Source of the DNA: G963666945 sp963666945
Lineage (GTDB): Bacteria > Bacteroidota > Bacteroidia > Bacteroidales > Marinifilaceae
Direction of reading: 5' to 3'
NCBI GenBank assembly: GCA_963666945.2
Contig: CAXXRT010000008.1
Location: 1-63,645 of the forward strand
DNA: 63,645 nucleotides
Below, piece by piece: positions 8,469 through 17,634 of this stretch. Made by a program: the position numbers and the translations under genes. Position 1 is the stretch's first letter, and each line of letters begins with the position of its first letter. Below the pieces are notes generated by a model that saw only the letters and a program-made list of their open reading frames with translations, had not been told where the DNA came from and ran no database searches.

Positions 8469-10247
8469 TTATTTGCTCAAGGTAAATAAAAATTCTAATC
8501 CTCCGTCTTTTCTGTTTTTTGCAGTTATTTCCCCTTTATGGAATAATACTGCATTCTTAACTATAGACAATCCTAGGCCAGAACCACCTGATTTCCTGGT
8601 TCTTCCTTCTCCTATTCTGTAGAATCTTTCGAACAATCGTTTAAGGTGTTCTTCAGGAACTCCTTTGCCATTATCATAGAATGAAAAATAATAATAATCA
8701 TCGTCTTCCATATAATTTTCAACATTAATTTCAATGTCTCTACCTGCATAGTTTATTGCATTATCAAACAAATTACGGAAGATAGATTCGATTAAAGAAT
8801 TATTACCTTTTACATTTACCTTTTTGTCTATATTTATTTTTACAGAGATATTATTTTCTCTAAGTATTAAAGAAAGATCATTTTTAATATCCTCTACAGT
8901 GCCTTTTATATTTATTGTTTCCTTTTCATAAAACTCCCCAGCTTCTTCTATTTTTGTTATCAACGATATATCTCTAATCAGATTTGATAATCTTAGGATT
9001 TGATTATAAGACCGGTCAATAAAGAAATCTCTTTTATCCTTTTCAATATCTTCGTTTGTGATAATTGTTTCCAGATATCCTCGTACGCAACTTACAGGAG
9101 TTTTTAATTCATGAGCAATATTACTTGTCATTTCTTGTTTAAGTATACGATTTTTCTCTGTTCCGGATATATCCAATATTATTATTTCAAAGCTTTTGTC
9201 AACAAAGACAATAGTTTTGATCACAAAAAATTTTCCACCTTTGCTTATCTTCTGTTTGAATACTGGTAAGTTGCTTGGAATAATTTCTTCATCTAACTTA
9301 TTTTTAATAAACTCATTTATGACTTTAAAATCATTTGAAACAAATAATTTGTTTATATTAAAAGTAGGCTCATCTAAAATAGTGTTTATATATTGTATAA
9401 ATTTAGTATTTGCATATATTTTTTCTTTTTCAGGTGTAAATATTGCAATTCCTTCATCTGAATTATGAAGATGCATTATAAGTTTTTCTTTTTCAAGGCT
9501 TAATTGCTCCTTTGTTTTTAACATATTTGAGTAAATACTTATTATTCTTCTACCTATGGTGCCAAGTTCATTTTGGGGGAATGAAGTAGGGGCATTGATA
9601 TCGAATGTATCGTTGGCAGCTTTTATTGCAAATTCTTTTAAAGTAGAAATTGATTTTCCTAATCTGTCCGACAAATATATTAGAGAAAATAATATAATTA
9701 TAAATACAAATAATAAAAAGTATAAAAATAAATTATCTGTCTTTAGGAAGGTTATAACTTTAATATCGTAGGGAAGGGCTGTTCTTACATAGTAAGAATC
9801 ATAAAATTTAGCGTAGTAGTAAAAATCTTTATTTATAGTATTTGAAAATCTTATACTAGTTCCAAAATCAGATATAAGGGCCCTTCTTATTTCCGGTCTG
9901 TTAATGTGACTCTCCATTTTTTCTGTTTCGGAAACAGAGTTATCATAAAGAACTTCTCCTTTAAGGTCAATGATTGTTATTCTAACAACTTCAGAGGGAA
10001 TAGTTTTTACTATATTGTCTATATTTATAGATTCATTTATGCTTATATTATTTTCCTTAATATATTTTGAAACTATTTCTGTATAGCAGTTAAGAGTCGT
10101 TTCTAGTTGTTCTGTTTTAAATTGTTTTTCTCTTTTATACTGAAAAGAAAAAATACTAAAGGTGAAAATTAGAAAAAGGACAAAAAAGTATATAAATAAT
10201 TTATGTTTATATGTAAACGATTTAGCAAAAAATCTTCTTCTTTTCAT
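8469..10247 (-). CDS. phoR: PhoR-like sensor histidine kinase
   Basis: A 592-residue membrane sensor kinase. TM1 spans about residues 17-36, then an extracytoplasmic sensor of about 135 residues, TM2 at about 172-193, a HAMP-like linker and a degenerate PAS-like region (about 255-365). Next are a HisKA domain with the phospho-acceptor H379 in NIAHELKTPVS, and an HATPase domain with an N box (NLFDNAINYAG), DNGKGVP and GGSGLGLSIVKNAV. It follows the phoB-like gene by 12 bp, at the end of a pst operon. It therefore probably senses phosphate status through the Pst transporter and PhoU. Compared with E. coli PhoR it has a real extracytoplasmic domain, as is usual outside the enterobacteria. Confidence 0.9.
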   Translation of the reverse strand: MKRRRFFAKSFTYKHKLFIYFFVLFLIFTFSIFSFQYKREKQFKTEQLETTLNCYTEIVSKYIKENNISINESINIDNIVKTIPSEVVRITIIDLKGEVLYDNSVSETEKMESHINRPEIRRALISDFGTSIRFSNTINKDFYYYAKFYDSYYVRTALPYDIKVITFLKTDNLFLYFLLFVFIIILFSLIYLSDRLGKSISTLKEFAIKAANDTFDINAPTSFPQNELGTIGRRIISIYSNMLKTKEQLSLEKEKLIMHLHNSDEGIAIFTPEKEKIYANTKFIQYINTILDEPTFNINKLFVSNDFKVINEFIKNKLDEEIIPSNLPVFKQKISKGGKFFVIKTIVFVDKSFEIIILDISGTEKNRILKQEMTSNIAHELKTPVSCVRGYLETIITNEDIEKDKRDFFIDRSYNQILRLSNLIRDISLITKIEEAGEFYEKETINIKGTVEDIKNDLSLILRENNISVKINIDKKVNVKGNNSLIESIFRNLFDNAINYAGRDIEINVENYMEDDDYYYFSFYDNGKGVPEEHLKRLFERFYRIGEGRTRKSGGSGLGLSIVKNAVLFHKGEITAKNRKDGGLEFLFTLSK

Positions 10248-10259
10248 AGTTTTTAAATT

Positions 10260-10949
10260 TTAGATTAATTCAAAACAGTATCCGTATCCAGATCTGTTAA
10301 CTATATATTTGCCATATTCTCCGAGTTTTTTTCTTAATCTTGTAATATGTACATCAACAGTACGGTGCATAACAAAAGCTTCATCTTTCCATATTTTATC
10401 AAGAATTTCTTCCCTTGAATGAATATGCCCTGGTTTAGTACAAAGAAGAATAAGAATTTCAAATTCCTTTTTTGTTAGGGATACTTTGTTGTTGTTGATT
10501 TTTATATTCTTTTTTATAGTATTTATTTCAATACCTTCGAAAGTAAGTATCTCAGGAAGTTCACTTTTCAATTTTTGTTCAGGAGTTCTTCTGATTACTG
10601 CTTTTATTCTTGCAGAAACTTCTTTAATTGAAAATGGTTTTGAAATATAGTCATCGCCTCCAAGGTTGAAACCTGTGAGCATATCATTTTCGGTGTCCTT
10701 TGCTGTCAGGAATATGATGGGAGTATTTAATTTTAGTTCTTTACGAATTTTATCAGCCAGTTTGAAACCGGACATACCTTCCATCATTACGTCCAAAAGC
10801 AAAAGATCATAGTCTTCTAATTGTTGTTTTAAAGCATCTTCTGCAGAATTAACAGAATCAACATCGAAACCTTCACTTTCAAGGTTAAATTGAAGTATCT
10901 CACATAAATCTTCTTCGTCATCTACAATAAGAATCTTGTATTTACTCAT
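10260..10949 (-). CDS. phoB: PhoB-like response regulator
   Basis: A 229-residue OmpR/PhoB-type response regulator. The receiver domain (about 1-120) has the acidic pocket DDEED at residues 10-14, the phosphorylation site D53 (LLLDVMM), and the conserved T and K of FLTAKD. A linker leads to a C-terminal winged-helix DNA-binding domain (about 135-229) with the MHRTVDVHITRLRKKLG recognition region. It lies 45 bp after phoU and 12 bp before phoR in the same operon. Its likely targets are phosphate-starvation promoters; none with a clear Pho box was identified in the window. Confidence 0.93.
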   Translation of the reverse strand: MSKYKILIVDDEEDLCEILQFNLESEGFDVDSVNSAEDALKQQLEDYDLLLLDVMMEGMSGFKLADKIRKELKLNTPIIFLTAKDTENDMLTGFNLGGDDYISKPFSIKEVSARIKAVIRRTPEQKLKSELPEILTFEGIEINTIKKNIKINNNKVSLTKKEFEILILLCTKPGHIHSREEILDKIWKDEAFVMHRTVDVHITRLRKKLGEYGKYIVNRSGYGYCFELI

Positions 10950-10994
10950 ATGTTAATTTCTATAGTGTTTATTATAATATTCAGATAGTAATTT

Positions 10995-11672
10995 TTATTT
11001 ATTATCAGAGTGTCTTATATCTTTGCCTTTGAGCATATATATTACAGCCTCGGCAATATTTGTCGCATTGTCAGCAATACGTTCTATATTATATGTGATA
11101 TTGTTTAAACAAATCAGTGAATTTATTTCAGAATGAAAATCTATGTTGTTACTGCTTTTTGACATTATTTCTTTTGAAATTTCAATCAGTAGATTATCCA
11201 CCTGGTCGTCTGTTTTAATAGTTTTATGAGCTAACTCTATATCTTCTGCAGAAAAAGAAAGCAGAGAATTTTTTACCATTTCGTTTGTCAGATTTATCAT
11301 TTTTGTCAGGGATGATTTAAAATGAGATATTGTCTCTTTATTATCCATTTTGTGAAAAAAATCACAAATATTTTGTGCTAAATCACTCATTCTCTCAAGA
11401 TTTGATGCCATTCTCAAGTATGAAATAATATGTCTTAAATCTCCTGCAACAGGGTTGTACAATACAATAGTATTGATAACGCCATCATTTATTTTGAGTT
11501 CAAAAGTATCAATAATAATTTCATTTCTTTGAATTTCATTACATAAATTATTAATATCTATATCACTGTTGTTTATTAATTTCTGAATAAGAATTAATTG
11601 CTTAAGAGTAGTTTCAGCAAGAACTTCAAAATCGAGTTTTATGTTTTCTATTGCAGTATTTTTATTTCTCAT
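10995..11672 (-). CDS. phoU: phosphate signalling protein PhoU
   Basis: A 225-residue all-helical protein with the tandem three-helix-bundle layout of PhoU, cytoplasmic and peripheral to the membrane. Recognisable PhoU features are the E/DxxxD metal-site pattern in each half (for example LERMSDLAQNI and IERIADNATNIAEAVIYM). It links the Pst transporter to the PhoR/PhoB pair and damps signalling when phosphate is plentiful. It follows pstB by 21 bp. The length is normal for the family. Confidence 0.93.
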   Translation of the reverse strand: MRNKNTAIENIKLDFEVLAETTLKQLILIQKLINNSDIDINNLCNEIQRNEIIIDTFELKINDGVINTIVLYNPVAGDLRHIISYLRMASNLERMSDLAQNICDFFHKMDNKETISHFKSSLTKMINLTNEMVKNSLLSFSAEDIELAHKTIKTDDQVDNLLIEISKEIMSKSSNNIDFHSEINSLICLNNITYNIERIADNATNIAEAVIYMLKGKDIRHSDNK

Positions 11673-11693
11673 TGTCTTTTATTTGAAAGATTA

Positions 11694-12476
11694 TTATCCA
11701 AATTGTCCTGTTAAGTATTCTTCTGTTTTTTTATTACCTGGATTTGTAAACATTCTCTGGGTGTCATCATATTCAATTAGTTTTCCAAGATACATAAACA
11801 TAGAATAATCTGAAATACGTGCTGCCTGAGACATATTATGAGTAACAATAATTATAGTATATTTTTCTTTCAGATCCAGTAATAATTCTTCTATTCTTTT
11901 TGTTGCAATAGGATCAAGAGCAGAAGTAGGTTCATCCATTAAAAGGACATCTGGCTGCATGGAAATTGATCTGGCAATGCATAGCCTTTGCTGTTGACCA
12001 CCTGAAAGAAAGATACCTTTCTTGTACAGAGAATCTTTGACTTCATCCCATAAACCAACATTTTGTAAGCTACTTTCAACAAGATCGTCTCTTACATTCT
12101 TTTTTAGTTTAAGTCCATTAAGTTTATACCCGGCAATTACATTATCATAAATACTCATAGAAGGAAAGGGGTTGGGTCTTTGAAATACCATACCAGCCAT
12201 TCTTCTCACAAGCATAGGATTCATGTTCATTATGTTCTTGTCATTTATGAATATATCTCCTTCTACTTTTATGTCCGGATATAATTCGTGCATTCTATTT
12301 ATGGCCCTTAAAAGAGTACTCTTCCCGCATCCTGAAGGTCCCATAATTGCAGTAATGGAGTTTTTCTTTACCTCTGCATTTACTTTCTCAACAGCGTATT
12401 TGCCTTCAGTGTACGACACTGAAAGATCTTTAATTTTTAGTATAGGGTTATTTATATTATTTACTGAATTTTCCAT
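11694..12476 (-). CDS. pstB: phosphate ABC transporter ATP-binding protein
   Basis: A 260-residue ATPase of the high-affinity phosphate importer. Walker A is GPSGCGKST at about 46-54, the ABC signature is LSGGQQQR at about 155-162, and Walker B is VLLMDEPTSALDP. The segments RMAGMVFQRPNPFPSMS and YTIIIVTHNMSQAARISDY are typical of PstB. Its start overlaps the end of pstA by 16 bp, indicating translational coupling. It acts on the cytoplasmic side of PstA/PstC. Confidence 0.97.
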   Translation of the reverse strand: MENSVNNINNPILKIKDLSVSYTEGKYAVEKVNAEVKKNSITAIMGPSGCGKSTLLRAINRMHELYPDIKVEGDIFINDKNIMNMNPMLVRRMAGMVFQRPNPFPSMSIYDNVIAGYKLNGLKLKKNVRDDLVESSLQNVGLWDEVKDSLYKKGIFLSGGQQQRLCIARSISMQPDVLLMDEPTSALDPIATKRIEELLLDLKEKYTIIIVTHNMSQAARISDYSMFMYLGKLIEYDDTQRMFTNPGNKKTEEYLTGQFG

Positions 12477-13339
12477 TTCCTAGATATTCTTTTTGCTATT
12501 ATATTAAAAATAAGAATTAGCATTAATAAAAACAAGGATGAGCTCCATATCATGTCTATTAGGTTGGGATCATTATAGAATTCCCATATTAAAAGAGGAA
12601 CAGCACTTGTTGGTTTGGTAATATCGAGATTTATAAAATTACTTCCCAAAGCAGTAAGAAGAAGGGGTGCTGTTTCACCCATTACTCTCGAAATTGCAAG
12701 AAGAGTTCCTGTAAATAATCCACTTAGTGCGGAAGGAAGAAGAATCTTAAAAACTACATTTGTATATGATGTGCCTAATGCTAGGCCTGCTTCTTTTAGA
12801 GATGAAGGCAACATTTTTAGACTTTCCTCTGTCGATCGCACAATCAAGGGTAGCATCATTATTGCAAGAGCAACACTCCCTGCAAGAGAGGAATATCCGT
12901 GTGTTATAGGCTTTACTATCCACGCATAAGCAATAATACCTAAAACAATTGAAGGTGTTCCCTGCAGCAATTCTGTAATAAATCGTATTGTTTTAGATAA
13001 TATTTTATTCGGATTTTCTGCCAATTGTATTCCCGATAAGATACCAATAGGAATAGCTAAAATGGAAGCAACCAATACCATTATTAATGTACCAACAATA
13101 CCGTTGGAGATACCACCCGGAATAATTTCATTACCAGACTTAGCTAGCATAGCTTCTAAGGTACTGGGTGCAGTTTCAATAAAAAAACTTAAATTTATTT
13201 GTTTTATACCTTTGCTTATAAGTTTCCATAGTATAGAGGCTAATGGAACAAGAGTTAAAAACGATATAAAGCAAACAATTAAGAAAAATAGTTTGTCTTT
13301 TACAAGTCGGTATTTTAGTTTTTTATCCATATCAAACAC
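12461..13339 (-). CDS. pstA: phosphate ABC transporter permease PstA
   Basis: A 292-residue inner-membrane permease with six predicted helices, the first at about 15-38. It carries the BPD_transp_1 EAA-like loop (SLKEAGLALGTSYTNVVFKILLPSALSG). The GTPSIVLGIIAYAW segment and MGETAPLLLTALG are characteristic of PstA. Its start overlaps the end of pstC by 8 bp and its end overlaps pstB by 16 bp. With PstC it forms the phosphate channel. Confidence 0.95.
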   Translation of the reverse strand: MFDMDKKLKYRLVKDKLFFLIVCFISFLTLVPLASILWKLISKGIKQINLSFFIETAPSTLEAMLAKSGNEIIPGGISNGIVGTLIMVLVASILAIPIGILSGIQLAENPNKILSKTIRFITELLQGTPSIVLGIIAYAWIVKPITHGYSSLAGSVALAIMMLPLIVRSTEESLKMLPSSLKEAGLALGTSYTNVVFKILLPSALSGLFTGTLLAISRVMGETAPLLLTALGSNFINLDITKPTSAVPLLIWEFYNDPNLIDMIWSSSLFLLMLILIFNIIAKRISRKWKIQ

Positions 13340-14183
13340 TCAGTTTCTTTATAATTAGTCTTCCTATACTGTTTATTATAGCAGTAACAACGAAAAGAAG
13401 TAGTCCAATGGCTATTAAAGAACTTAATTTTAGTCCTTCGGCCTCTCCAAATTGATTGGCAATAACGCTTGCCATAGTATTACCTGATGCGAAAATATTT
13501 TCTGGTATGGTATTGACATTACCTATAAGCATGGTAACTGCCATTGTTTCCCCTAATGCCCTGCCGAGAGCAAGTATGTAGGCAGCAAAGATACCAGAAC
13601 TGGCAGATGGAAAAATTACTTTTTTAATAACCTCTAGTTTCGTAGATCCAAGAGCAAATGAGGCTTCCTTAAGATCGTTAGGAACCATTCCTATAAATTC
13701 GCTACTTAATGAAGTGGCATATGGTATTATCATTATTGTCAGGATTATTGCAGATGTAAATACTCCAAAACCCTGACTGTTTAGTCCCAAATCAACTATG
13801 ATCGGGCGTAGTGTATAAAATCCCCATAATCCGTAAACTATTGAAGGTACTCCTGCCAATAAATCAACAACTGCACTGATAAATTGTGCTATTTTTGTTC
13901 CTTTAAAATAATCTCCCACGAAAAGAGAAATTGGAAAAGATAAAGGAATACAAAATATAATGGCAAGAAAAGATGTCATAACAGTTCCTGCAATAAATGA
14001 AAAGGCCCCGTATTGTTCTCTATCCGGGTGAGGGTTCCATTCGGAAGAAAAGATAAAATTCCAGCCATATTTAGAAAAAGCTGGTATTGCTCCATTAACA
14101 AGAGAGTAAATAATACCTCCCATAATGAGTAATATAAAAATAGAAGTCAGAATTAGTAATATTTTGAAAATTTTATCTTTCAT
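13332..14183 (-). CDS. pstC: phosphate ABC transporter permease PstC
   Basis: A 283-residue inner-membrane permease with about six helices, the first at about 8-28. It has the PstC markers DLLAGVPSIVYGLWGFY and ALGRALGETMAVTMLIGN, and the EAA-like loop DLKEASFALGSTKLEVIKKVIFP. It is the first gene of the pst-pho operon. No phosphate-binding protein gene (pstS) precedes it, although pstS normally sits there. The ATG is only about 11 bp from a strong minus-strand terminator hairpin, so its promoter either overlaps the hairpins or the operon depends on read-through. Confidence 0.95.
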   Translation of the reverse strand: MKDKIFKILLILTSIFILLIMGGIIYSLVNGAIPAFSKYGWNFIFSSEWNPHPDREQYGAFSFIAGTVMTSFLAIIFCIPLSFPISLFVGDYFKGTKIAQFISAVVDLLAGVPSIVYGLWGFYTLRPIIVDLGLNSQGFGVFTSAIILTIMIIPYATSLSSEFIGMVPNDLKEASFALGSTKLEVIKKVIFPSASSGIFAAYILALGRALGETMAVTMLIGNVNTIPENIFASGNTMASVIANQFGEAEGLKLSSLIAIGLLLFVVTAIINSIGRLIIKKLSV

Positions 14184-14194
14184 TTGTTCTCTTT

Positions 14195-14228
14195 AAAAAA
14201 AATATTGCCCTTTGCAAAGGGCAATATT
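14195..14228 (-). terminator. strong terminator/attenuator directly upstream of pstC
   Basis: A perfect 14-base-arm palindrome (AATATTGCCCTTTG and its complement) followed on the minus strand by a run of T. It resembles a full rho-independent terminator for transcripts coming from fecR. It ends about 11 bp before the pstC ATG, leaving almost no room for a separate pstC promoter, so it may act as an attenuator. Confidence 0.8.
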
Positions 14229-14235
14229 ATTTTAA

Positions 14236-14257
14236 AGGGAGTGCAGCAACACTCCCT
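14236..14257 (-). promoter_or_regulatory. second hairpin between fecR and pstC
   Basis: A perfect 8-bp GC-rich stem (AGGGAGTG / CACTCCCT) with a 6-base loop, only 7 bp from the stronger terminator hairpin. It has no T run of its own. Together the two hairpins form a compact RNA structure in the leader of pstC. Confidence 0.55.
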
Positions 14258-14289
14258 ATTCTATGTGCCTTAGATTTATTTCTTTTCAA

Positions 14290-15378
14290 TTAATACATCT
14301 GTCTTTTTCTTAAAATCACTGTTCTATTGTCAATTTTAACATCAATATCTCCTGTTTTTTCTATGCAATCTAAAATTTTATTTATACTATCATACCTGTC
14401 AAGTTCTCCTGAAAAAATAAACTTTTTCAACTCTGGATTCTGAAAAAACACCTCTATATCGTACCATCTGGAAAGAATAATCATTATATCTTCTAAAGTC
14501 TGATCCTTAAATACAAATTTTCTTTCTAACCATGCGGTATAAAAATGTGTATCAACATTCTTTACCTTTAGTTCCCCATCTTTCTTTAAAAAATCAGCTT
14601 GCTGAGATGGAACTATGCTAACCTTCTTTTTTCTATCAACGCCATAATAAACATCCACTCCCCCTTCTACCAATGTTGTTTGAATATTACCTTCATCAGA
14701 GTAGGCTTTTATGTTAAATTTTGTCCCTGTCACAATAATACTCACATGAGAGGTTTCAACGATAAATGGATGTTCTTCATTCTTTTTAACTTTATAGAAA
14801 GCCTCCCCCTTCATTTTTACTTTCCTATATTTACCAATAAACTTTTTAGGGAATTCCAATTCACTTTCGGAATTAAGATAAACCTTTGTTCCATCGCTAA
14901 GCATTACATTAATTTCAGCTCCCCGGGGAACAACTATACGCTTAGGAATTAATTCGTTCTCTATATCATCAATTTTGTATCTAACAGTAGAAGAAATCTT
15001 ATCAAACTCAACTCCTGCCTTATTTAACATACTTGTATCTACCAATGATGATAAATTGATATAATTCCCATCCTCAAAAACTAATCTTGCATCGTTTGGA
15101 CGTGGTTTAATAATATCAGTTTTAGATATTACAGTACTTGTCTTTTTTATAGATACCTTATAGAAGAAATAAGGCAGACCTAAAACAATCAAAATTAATG
15201 CTGCATATTTTAAACTTTCCCTAACTAATTTTATTTTTCTATGCCTTTTAAATCTATAATTTAAATCAGCATACATTTCATCAATATCAATCTGTTCTGC
15301 AACATTAATATACTGCTTTAATTTATCTTGATCTTTAAAATACTCTTTCATTATTATATAAACAAATTTTGCATTCAT
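14290..15378 (-). CDS. FecR-family anti-sigma factor (DUF4974)
   Basis: A 362-residue inner-membrane anti-sigma factor of the Bacteroidota FecR type. The N-terminal cytoplasmic part (1-55) would bind the sigma factor. One membrane segment lies at about 57-74. A periplasmic FecR domain at about 140-235 has VPRGAEINVMLSDGTKVYLN and the FIVET/VTGTKFNIKAY motifs. A C-terminal DUF4974 domain (about 285-355) would contact the TonB-receptor signalling domain. The ATG follows immediately after the old stop codon of the sigma-factor frame. No SusC/FecA-type receptor gene follows; the next genes are pstCAB. The protein looks intact although its partner sigma gene is frameshifted. Confidence 0.9.
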   Translation of the reverse strand: MNAKFVYIIMKEYFKDQDKLKQYINVAEQIDIDEMYADLNYRFKRHRKIKLVRESLKYAALILIVLGLPYFFYKVSIKKTSTVISKTDIIKPRPNDARLVFEDGNYINLSSLVDTSMLNKAGVEFDKISSTVRYKIDDIENELIPKRIVVPRGAEINVMLSDGTKVYLNSESELEFPKKFIGKYRKVKMKGEAFYKVKKNEEHPFIVETSHVSIIVTGTKFNIKAYSDEGNIQTTLVEGGVDVYYGVDRKKKVSIVPSQQADFLKKDGELKVKNVDTHFYTAWLERKFVFKDQTLEDIMIILSRWYDIEVFFQNPELKKFIFSGELDRYDSINKILDCIEKTGDIDVKIDNRTVILRKRQMY

Positions 15379-15952
15379 TTATATAACGCCTGAGCAATAA
15401 AAAACGGGTGAATAAAATTCTAAGTTTTTTTTAAAAAAGTATAATAGCAATAAATATTTATAATATTTAAGATTATCTCTAAGCTTAGAGAAAGCAAGCT
15501 TCTTAAGGGTTTTAACAGTATTAATGGATACGCCTAATTCCTCTGCAATTTCTTTATTCGAATATTCTTTAAGGGTTAAAAGAATAACCTTTTCAGACTG
15601 GACAGGCAGAGTTTTAATGGTTTTATAAACCAGAGCATTCCTTTCCTGCTCTTCAATATTATTTTCATAAAACTCTTCAGAGTTAATTTTTGTGTAATTC
15701 GTTAAAGTTATCTACAACCGTTTGGTGCCTTAACTCAGAGAGACATAAATTTCGAGCTGTTTTATATAGAAATCCTTTAGTATTTTCTTCAGATAAAACC
15801 TTAAAATCAGAAGTCAACATTTTATAAAAACAATCCTGAGCAATGTTTTTAGATTTCTCAATATCTCCCATATACTTGAGACAAAACACAACCAATGTAT
15901 GGAAAAATCTTTTATAAAAACCCTCCATATCAATATCTTTACTAATATGCAT
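15379..15952 (-). pseudogene. ECF sigma-70 factor with a single-base frameshift
   Basis: The upstream frame (15952 to 15683, 89 residues) encodes sigma region 2, ending ...LSELRHQTVVDNFNELHKN, then stop. Region 4 continues in the +1 frame: INSEEFYENNIEEQERNALVY onward, through SNKEIAEELGVSINTVKTLK (helix-turn-helix), to a stop at 15381-15379 that abuts the fecR ATG. The junction is an A5 run on the coding strand (CACAAAAATTAA). Removing one A restores a full ECF sigma factor of about 190 residues. Either this is a real inactivating slip or a homopolymer sequencing error. No convincing programmed frameshift signal is seen. Confidence 0.85.
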
Positions 15953-16283
15953 TTATTCAAAAATGTAAAAATAGAATAACAAATATAAGAATAAAAACAA
16001 CTTAAAATAATAATTGCAAATAAATAAATCTTTGCAACAAGAATCAATATATCAACAGATTGAAATATATCATTAACTAAATTACCACAAATAAAGTATA
16101 GAAACACATACCTTGCAGCCGATATTTTTGATGTAATACTTATTATTTCCCCGAATACCTCTTTGCTTTTACAGTTTTCGTGCCAATATTAAATTATAAG
16201 TAGAATCCTATACCGTACAATAGCCCTTTTATAACCAACAAATAAAATTTTTACCTTATCTTGCACCCTTAAAAATACATACA
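15953..16283. other. intergenic region between sigma factor and DUF1456 gene
   Basis: 331 bp of AT-rich DNA between divergent genes, expected to carry both promoters. I see no small gene, clear -7 box or hairpin. The minus-strand open frame overlapping it (to 16107) is out of frame with the sigma factor and has no support. Confidence 0.5.
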
Positions 16284-16751
16284 ATGGAAAATAACGATAT
16301 ATTACGACGCCTGCGCTACACTTTCGATTTCAACGATACTAAGATGATTGACTTATTTGCCGTAGCAGATAAGCAAGTGACAAGGTCTGAGATAAGCAGC
16401 TGGCTAAAAAGAGATGATGACCCTGATTTCCTTCTTCTTAGCGACAGGGAGTTAGCTATTTTCCTAAATGGAATGATTAACGACAAACGTGGCAGAAAGG
16501 AAGGGCCACAGCCTGAGCCCGAAGATCGACTTAACAACAATATCATTCTTAGAAAATTAAAGATAGCCCTTAGCCTCATGGACGAAGATATTATTGATAT
16601 GCTACTGCTTGCCGATCTTCGAGTTAGCAAACACGAGATAAGTGCGTTTTTCCGTAAACCTGACCATAGCAAATATCGCCCATGTAAAGACCAGATATTA
16701 CGTAAATTCCTTCAGGGCATACAGATAAAATACCGCGATGAAAAAGAATAA
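16284..16751 (+). CDS. DUF1456 (YehS-like) protein
   Basis: A 155-residue cytoplasmic protein made of two copies of the DUF1456 domain. The first runs from NNDILRRLRYTFDFNDTKMI to about residue 65, the second from NNIILRKLKIALSLMDEDII to about 140. Each has the pattern NN-ILR-L---L----D----LFA-AD--V---EIS-W-K. The repeat structure and length match E. coli YehS. The molecular function is unknown; a regulatory role has been suggested from structure-like features only. It is convergent with the lipoprotein gene downstream. Confidence 0.9.
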   Translation: MENNDILRRLRYTFDFNDTKMIDLFAVADKQVTRSEISSWLKRDDDPDFLLLSDRELAIFLNGMINDKRGRKEGPQPEPEDRLNNNIILRKLKIALSLMDEDIIDMLLLADLRVSKHEISAFFRKPDHSKYRPCKDQILRKFLQGIQIKYRDEKE

Positions 16752-16777
16752 GTGAAAAATAGTAATATTTTTTACTT
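16750..16777. terminator. weak AT-rich hairpin between convergent genes
   Basis: A stem of about 12 bp (AAGTGAAAAATA / TATTTTTTACTT, one G-T pair) with a 4-base loop lies between two convergent stops. It is almost pure A-T, so stability is low. It could serve both strands. Confidence 0.35.
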
Positions 16778-16781
16778 ATTT

Positions 16782-17547
16782 CTACTTACACACTTTAGAA
16801 GATAGTGTACGTATCTGAAAACTTCTTTCCTCAGAAATTACAGAATTCACATCTCCGATAATCTGCTCAATACAATTTTTGGTACTCTGGGAAAGGGATT
16901 CTGCCATATTCGAGACAAAGTCTCTTCTTAATTTATTTATAGCCATTGTTCCGCTTTGAACGAAAGGCTGTATATTCTCAATGTTATATTTCTTTGTAAA
17001 CAATACATTACCCCCTTTAGTAAGTTTTGCATCAAGACATAAATGAGTTACCGAGGGGAATCCGTATTCCATCATACTCATTGAATAAGCAATAAATAAG
17101 AAAATCACTGTATTTGTACTTTTATATTTGGCATTTGTACAACAGGAATCTAAACTTATTTCCAGGCTGTAATCACTCTCCCCATCAACAACAGAATAAT
17201 ACCCGGTTCTCTCACTCTCCTTTTTAAAAGAATCATTGAAAAAATCTGAATAATTCCTGATTAACAAAATCCTGACCTAATTTAACGTTGAAATTCACCT
17301 CTGTATAATTATACACCAAAAAAGGCAATACCTTACCCTTCAATTTCCGGGCACTTGTTATACTGTCGAAAGCACTGTTAAATGATGTGTTAAACGACAA
17401 TGTCTGACTCTTGTCGCATTCCATAATCTTACTGTCGTGAAGATAATTCAAGGGACACTTATGCTTTTTAAAACCCGAAAGCAACATCTTAGACTGTGAA
17501 CACGAGAATAAAGAGAATAAAGCAAAAACAAATAGTATTTTCTTCAT
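16782..17547 (-). pseudogene. small lipoprotein gene, frameshifted
   Basis: The upstream frame starts at the ATG 17547 (MKKILFVFALFSLFSCSQSK, a lipobox with Cys at about residue 16) and ends at 17233. The downstream frame (17267 to 16782, NYSDFFNDSFKKESERTGYY onward, 150 or so residues) has no plausible start or signal of its own. The two overlap by about 35 bp in frames differing by one base. Dropping a T from the TTTT in GATTTTGTTAATC would fuse them into one lipoprotein of about 255 residues. I do not recognise the family. Two adjacent cysteines (SLDSCCTN) occur in the second half. It may also be two genes, but the lack of a start for the second argues against that. Confidence 0.6.
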
Positions 17548-17634
17548 ACGTTTGAAAAATTTAATATCAATTATATACAAATTAAAATCCTGAGAGCCCA
17601 TACAAATGCTTCACCATAGCATAATTAATAAATA

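Noticed and set aside
14257..14289. Short in-frame string ending KEINLRHIE-stop before pstC, possible pstS remnant
   Set aside because: Only nine residues and no diagnostic similarity; chance cannot be excluded.
15683..15695. Programmed ribosomal frameshift in the sigma factor
   Set aside because: The junction has an A run but no standard slippery heptamer with a downstream stem or pseudoknot that I can see, and two nearby genes show similar one-base problems, favouring mutation or sequencing error.
15814..16107. 97-codon minus-strand open frame
   Set aside because: It overlaps the sigma-factor N-terminus in another frame and has no recognisable content.
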